Positions 60,460-64,000 of a stretch of 64,000 bases of DNA are shown here, piece after piece. The position numbers and the translations under genes are program-made. The stretch is taken from NCBI RefSeq assembly GCF_013294115.1, contig NZ_JABSNP010000009.1:1-64000 (forward strand), given 5' to 3'. Below the pieces are notes generated by a model. It did no database searches, had not been told where the DNA came from, and saw nothing but the letters and a program-made list of their open reading frames with translations. Each line of letters opens with the position of its first letter. The first letter of the stretch is position 1. Source of the DNA: Hymenobacter caeli. GTDB lineage: Bacteria > Bacteroidota > Bacteroidia > Cytophagales > Hymenobacteraceae.

Positions 60460-60870
60460 TTAGTGGTGGGCCAGCTCCAGGGCGGGCAAGCCGTTTTTCA
60501 CGCGGTAGTCCGAAATGGCCGATTTGATGGCGTCTTCGGCCAGCACCGAGCAGTGGATTTTCACCGGCGGCAGGGCCAGCTCTTCCACAATCTCCATGTT
60601 GTCGATGGCCAGGGCCTCGTCCACGGTTTTACCTTTCAGCCACTCCGTGGCCAGCGACGACGACGCAATGGCTGAGCCGCAGCCGAAGGTTTTGAATTTG
60701 GCGTCGGTGATGGTGTTGGTGGCTTCGTCCACCTCGATCTGCAGGCGCATGACGTCGCCGCACTCGGGGGCCCCCACCAAGCCGGTGCCCACATTTTTCT
60801 TGCTTTTGTCCAGCGTGCCCACGTTGCGGGGGTTGCTGTAGTGGTCGATTACTTTATCGGAGTAAGCCAT
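60460..60870 (-). CDS. iscU: Fe-S cluster scaffold protein IscU
   Basis: A 136-aa scaffold on which [2Fe-2S] clusters are built with sulfur from IscS. Cluster ligands are C37 with D39 (APECGD), C64 (FGCGSAIAS) and C107 (KIHCSV); LPPVKIHC at 100-107 is the chaperone-recognition motif form of the LPPVK sequence. It follows iscS by 110 bp and should be cotranscribed. Confidence 0.96.
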   Translation of the reverse strand: MAYSDKVIDHYSNPRNVGTLDKSKKNVGTGLVGAPECGDVMRLQIEVDEATNTITDAKFKTFGCGSAIASSSLATEWLKGKTVDEALAIDNMEIVEELALPPVKIHCSVLAEDAIKSAISDYRVKNGLPALELAHH

Positions 60871-60980
60871 GGCTTTTTTGAATTAAAAATTAAAAATTAA
60901 AAATTATGAATTGAAAACAGAATCAGAACGCACGACAAGGTGCAATTCATAATTCATAATTTTTAATTCATAATTAATTA
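60871..60980. repeat. AT-rich repeat between iscS and iscU
   Basis: Tandem AATTAAAA units at about 60880-60900 and a 12-bp inverted repeat (AATTATGAATTG 60902-60913, CAATTCATAATT 60943-60954). It lies in the middle of an otherwise GC-rich operon and could form a hairpin in the transcript. Confidence 0.65.
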
Positions 60981-62195
60981 TCAATGCTCGGCCCACTCAA
61001 TTTTGCTGAGGTCGATGCCTTCCTTGTGCATTTCCCACAGGGGCGACATTTCGCGGAGCTTGGTGACGGCCTCTTTTACGTGGTTGATGGCATAATCGAT
61101 TTGCTCGTCGGTGGTGAAGCGGCTCAGGCCGAAGCGCAAGCTGCTGTGCGCCAAGTCGTCGCTCAGGCCCAGGGCCTTGAGCACGTAGCTGGGCTCCAGC
61201 GAAGCCGAGGTGCAGGCCGAACCCGACGACACGGCCAGGTCCTTCACGCCCATCATCAGGCCTTCGCCTTCCACGTACTTGAAGCTGATGTTGGCCACGT
61301 GGGGCAGGCGGTGCTCCACCGAGCCGTTCACGTAGGTTTCTTCCATCGTCATCAGCTCGGCTTGCAGGCGGTCGCGCATCACGCTGAGGCGGGCGGCGTC
61401 GGCCGCCATTTCCAGGCGGGCCAATTCGCAGGCCTTGCCCATGCCCACGATGCCGGGCACGTTGAGGGTGCCCGAGCGCATGCCGCGCTCGTGGCCGCCG
61501 CCGTCCATCTGGGCGGTCACTTTCACGCGCGGGTTTTTGCGGCGCACGTACAGGGCCCCGATGCCCTTGGGGCCGTACATTTTGTGGGCCGTGAAGGCCA
61601 TGATGTCGATGCCGTCGGCGTTCACGTCCACCGGAATCTTGCCCACGGCCTGGGTGCCGTCGGTCATGAACAGGGCCCCGTGCTTGTGGGCGATGGCGGC
61701 AATTTCGCGGATGGGCTGGATGGTGCCCGTCTCGTTGTTGCCGTACATGATGGTCACCAGAATCGTCTCGGGCGTCATGGCTGCTTCGAGGTCCTCCAGG
61801 CTGATAAGGCCCAGCTCGTCGACGGGCAGGTAGGTTACGCGGCCGCCGATTTTCTCGAGGTGCTTGCACGTGTCGAGGATGGCCTTGTGCTCGGTGGTGG
61901 TGGTGATGATGTGGTTGCCCTTCTGGGCGTACATCTCAAACACGCCCTTGATGCCCAGGTTGTCGCCCTCGGTGGCCCCGCTGGTGAAGATAATCTCCTT
62001 CGAGTCGCAGCCGATGAGTTGGGCAATCTGGGTACGGGCGTAGTCCACGCCTTCTTCGGCGGCCCAGCCGAAGGGGTGGTTGCGTGACGCCGCATTGCCG
62101 AACACGTCGGTCAGGTAAGGCATCATCGCCTCCAGCACCCGGGGGTCAAGGGGCGTGGTGGCGTTGTTGTCGAGGTAAATGGGGAGCTTAAGCAT
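60981..62195 (-). CDS. iscS: Cysteine desulfurase IscS
   Basis: A 404-aa PLP enzyme that removes sulfur from cysteine for Fe-S clusters and tRNA thiolation. The PLP lysine is K205 (TAHKMYGPK) and the persulfide cysteine is C328 ([14 protein letters not shown]), close to E. coli numbering. ATG 62195 ([14 protein letters not shown]) is the family start; the frame opens to 62303. First gene of iscS-iscU. Confidence 0.97.
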   Translation of the reverse strand: MLKLPIYLDNNATTPLDPRVLEAMMPYLTDVFGNAASRNHPFGWAAEEGVDYARTQIAQLIGCDSKEIIFTSGATEGDNLGIKGVFEMYAQKGNHIITTTTEHKAILDTCKHLEKIGGRVTYLPVDELGLISLEDLEAAMTPETILVTIMYGNNETGTIQPIREIAAIAHKHGALFMTDGTQAVGKIPVDVNADGIDIMAFTAHKMYGPKGIGALYVRRKNPRVKVTAQMDGGGHERGMRSGTLNVPGIVGMGKACELARLEMAADAARLSVMRDRLQAELMTMEETYVNGSVEHRLPHVANISFKYVEGEGLMMGVKDLAVSSGSACTSASLEPSYVLKALGLSDDLAHSSLRFGLSRFTTDEQIDYAINHVKEAVTKLREMSPLWEMHKEGIDLSKIEWAEH

Positions 62196-62333
62196 TGCGC
62201 AAGAGCGGTTGTTGGCAGGGGAAGGGCCGGCGGTGGGCCAGCCGTGCATAGAACACCGTTCCAAGATAAACGGTTTTCTTTGGCCCCACAAAAATAGGGA
62301 CATTCCTACCTATATAACGGCCCCGGCCTTTTC

Positions 62334-62750
62334 ATGCTCACCAACCTCGAACACCTCGGCCTGGCCGTGCCCGATTTGGCCGCCGCCACGGCCCTCTACA
62401 CCAAGCTGCTGGGCACGGAGCCCTACAAAACCGAGCACGTGGCCAGCGAGGCCGTCGACACGGTGTTTTTCCAAGTAGGGGGCTCCAAAATCGAGCTGCT
62501 GGCCGGCACCAGCCCCGACAGCGCCATCACCAAATTCCTGGAGAAGAAGCCCGCCGGCATTCACCACGTGGCCTTTGAGGTCGACGACATCGTGGCCGAA
62601 ATGGCCCGCCTGCGCGCCGAAGGTTTCACCTTGCTCAACGAGGCCCCCAAGCGCGGGGCCGACAACAAGCTCGTGTGCTTCGTGCACCCCAAAAGCGCCG
62701 GCGGTGTGCTGGTAGAACTCTGCCAGACCACAGATTTAACGGATTTCTAG
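62334..62750 (+). CDS. mce: Methylmalonyl-CoA epimerase
   Basis: A 138-aa VOC-fold metalloenzyme interconverting (R)- and (S)-methylmalonyl-CoA in the propionate/branched-chain pathway. Metal-binding motifs are NLEHLGLAV, SKIELLAG, GIHHVAFEVDD and GVLVELCQ. Length and order are canonical. Its last seven codons and stop lie within one arm of the long inverted repeat that follows. Confidence 0.94.
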   Translation: MLTNLEHLGLAVPDLAAATALYTKLLGTEPYKTEHVASEAVDTVFFQVGGSKIELLAGTSPDSAITKFLEKKPAGIHHVAFEVDDIVAEMARLRAEGFTLLNEAPKRGADNKLVCFVHPKSAGGVLVELCQTTDLTDF

Positions 62751-62973
62751 CGGATTTAACGGATTCTTTGGGGTTCCGCTCGTCTTGGCGGTCCTTTGGG
62801 CCGGATAAGCCGCTGGGTTGACTGCCTGCGCACGCATTCTTACCTGTGGCCGGCTGCTACTGCCTCCCACCAATTTAGTGAAGGGGCAGCGCTCTGACAT
62901 TTTTTAGGGCCCCTAGCGGCGGAACCCCAAAAAAATCCGTTAAATCCGCTAGAAATCCGTTAAATCTGTGGTC
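62726..62973. repeat. 54-bp inverted repeat between mce and the TsaC-type gene
   Basis: Arms 62726-62779 and 62919-62973 match with one substitution and one indel around a 139-bp loop. The arm begins GACCACAGATTTAACGGATT and includes the internal repeat ATTTAACGGATT twice. The left arm encodes the C-terminus of Mce; the right arm ends 2 bp before the next ATG. Confidence 0.85.
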
Positions 62974-62975
62974 CT

Positions 62976-63548
62976 ATGAAGTTTTTCCAGCAAGAAGTAG
63001 ACGCCGCCGTCGATGCGCTGCTGCTTCAGCAAGTCATCCTGTACCCCACCGACACCGTGTGGGGCCTGGGCTGCGACGCCGAAGTGCCGCCGGCCGTCGA
63101 GAAATTGTATAAACTGAAGGGCCGCGAGGCCGGCAAGCCCAGCATCGTGCTGGTGGCCGACCTGGCCATGCTGGCCCGCTACACTACCCAGGTGCCGGCC
63201 GGGCTGGAAGCCGCCCTGGCCGCCCAAACCCGCCCCACCACCTACATCCTGCCCGCCAGCCGCGCCGTGGCCCCCAACCTGGTGGGCCCCGACGGCACCG
63301 TGGGCCTGCGCATTGTGCACGACGAGTTTTGCTTTAAAGTGGTGCGCCGCCTGGGCCACGGCCTGGTGTCCACGTCGGCCAACAAGCCCGGCGAGCCGGC
63401 CCCCGCGGTGTATGCTGACATTGACCCCGCCCTGCTGCGCGGCGCCGACCACGTAGTGACCTGGCGGCAGGACGACGCGACCCGCATGGCCCCCTCGCGG
63501 GTGGTGCGCCTGGCGCCCGGCGGGGCCCTGGAAGTGGTGCGCGAGTAG
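62976..63548 (+). CDS. tsaC: L-threonylcarbamoyladenylate synthase (TsaC/Sua5/YrdC)
   Basis: 190 aa. Makes the threonylcarbamoyl-AMP used for t6A37 in tRNA. LYPTDTVWGLGCDA and KLYKLKGREAGKPS carry the nucleotide-binding KxR motif, TTYILPAS and GTVGLRI the core, and STSANKPGEPAPA the SxN motif. Stand-alone YrdC length (no Sua5 extension). Directly preceded by the inverted repeat arm. Confidence 0.93.
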   Translation: MKFFQQEVDAAVDALLLQQVILYPTDTVWGLGCDAEVPPAVEKLYKLKGREAGKPSIVLVADLAMLARYTTQVPAGLEAALAAQTRPTTYILPASRAVAPNLVGPDGTVGLRIVHDEFCFKVVRRLGHGLVSTSANKPGEPAPAVYADIDPALLRGADHVVTWRQDDATRMAPSRVVRLAPGGALEVVRE

Positions 63549-63616
63549 GGGCGGCGCGGGCGCGCCGGGCGCCGCGTGGGGCCCCAAATCCGGCCGGCTT
63601 GCCGACCTTTGCGCCC

Positions 63617-64000
63617 ATGAACACGCCCGAACTGCCCGAGTTGCCCATCTTTCGCACCATCGCCGACGCGGCCGGGGCCCTCGGCCAGCCGGCCTACGTG
63701 ATTGGCGGCTACGTGCGCGACCTGGCCCTGGGCCGCGCCAGCAAAGACATCGACGTGGTGACCGTGGGCGACGGCATTGCCCTGGCCCAGGAGGTGGGCC
63801 GCCGCCTGCCGGGCCGGGGTAAAGTCACGGTGTTCAAGAACTTCGGCACCGCCATGCTGCCCACCCAGGAGGCCGGCGAAATCGAGTTTGTGGGGGCCCG
63901 CAAAGAGAGCTACCGCGCCGAAAGCCGCAAGCCCGAAGTGGAAACCGGCACCCTGGAAGACGACCTGGCCCGGCGCGACTTCACCATTAATGCTTTGGGA
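63617..64000 (+). CDS. cca: CCA-adding tRNA nucleotidyltransferase, 5' part
   Basis: Starts MNTPELPELPIFRTIADAAG; YVIGGYVRDLALGR and KDIDVVTVGDG form the GG-DxD active site of class II tRNA nucleotidyl/poly(A) polymerases, and LARRDFTINALG is motif B-like. The gene runs off the window after 128 codons. Follows the TsaC-type gene; both act in tRNA maturation. A CCTTTG sequence just before the ATG resembles the -7 box. Confidence 0.92.
   Translation, partial: MNTPELPELPIFRTIADAAGALGQPAYVIGGYVRDLALGRASKDIDVVTVGDGIALAQEVGRRLPGRGKVTVFKNFGTAMLPTQEAGEIEFVGARKESYRAESRKPEVETGTLEDDLARRDFTINALG

Overview
The window reads as a high-GC Bacteroidota chromosome close to Hymenobacter (Cytophagales). Supporting signs are TAnnTTTG-type -7 promoter boxes directly in front of genes (murI, iscA, the oxidoreductase/GbsR operon), a C-terminal type IX secretion sorting domain, a PID-CTERM/exosortase X locus, and the gene content in general. 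The genus is an inference from protein character, not from a search.

Layout. 1-10115 is ordinary chromosome: two copies of a PA2169-type four-helix-bundle gene (the first lacks its 5' end) around a family 35 beta-galactosidase, a lipoprotein-type ABC exporter pair, a GDSL arylesterase lipoprotein, a GNAT acetyltransferase and glutamate racemase murI. 45751-64000 is chromosome again: two tandem DUF4331 secreted proteins, PID-CTERM substrate + exosortase X + its membrane partner, an oxidoreductase/GbsR/SRPBCC/methyltransferase operon under a 30-bp palindrome, two minimal nucleotidyltransferases, iscS-iscU and iscA, methylmalonyl-CoA epimerase, a Sua5/TsaC-type tRNA modification enzyme and the start of a CCA-adding enzyme.

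The centre, about 10103-45750, is a 35.6-kb integrated element. Its ends are a 15-bp direct repeat: one copy is the last codons of murI (10103-10117), the other lies at 45736-45750. A strong terminator that probably once ended the murI transcript now sits just outside the right end. A tyrosine recombinase lies just inside the left end. A CI/LexA-type repressor with a divergent Cro-like gene, a helix-turn-helix (Xis-like) gene and a replication-initiator-like gene lie at the right end. In between are umuDC, an exonuclease/HNH/DUF3846 early operon, a holin/endolysin pair, D12 adenine methylase and VRR-NUC genes. No terminase, portal, major capsid or tail gene is recognisable. It could be a phage satellite, a non-tailed or highly divergent phage, or a decayed prophage.

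The element carries probable cargo, some of it of lower GC: (i) a two-gene operon at 18.6-24.1 kb encoding a 1510-aa protein that joins a DUF559/Vsr-like nuclease signature to a RecQ helicase, followed by a coiled-coil protein with a C-terminal membrane anchor, the best candidate here for an undescribed defence system; (ii) a block at 33.2-36.2 kb (PLD-family protein, nonsense-mutated DNA/RNA endonuclease, two-lobed aspartic protease) bracketed by two copies of the same terminator; (iii) a restriction-modification pair whose BsaWI-like endonuclease has an N-terminal helix-turn-helix; (iv) an XRE-ImmA/IrrE protein with a P63C-like partner behind repeated palindromic sites; (v) an IS110-family transposase with a long structured leader (candidate bridge RNA), next to a 1.3-kb GC-rich region without credible genes.
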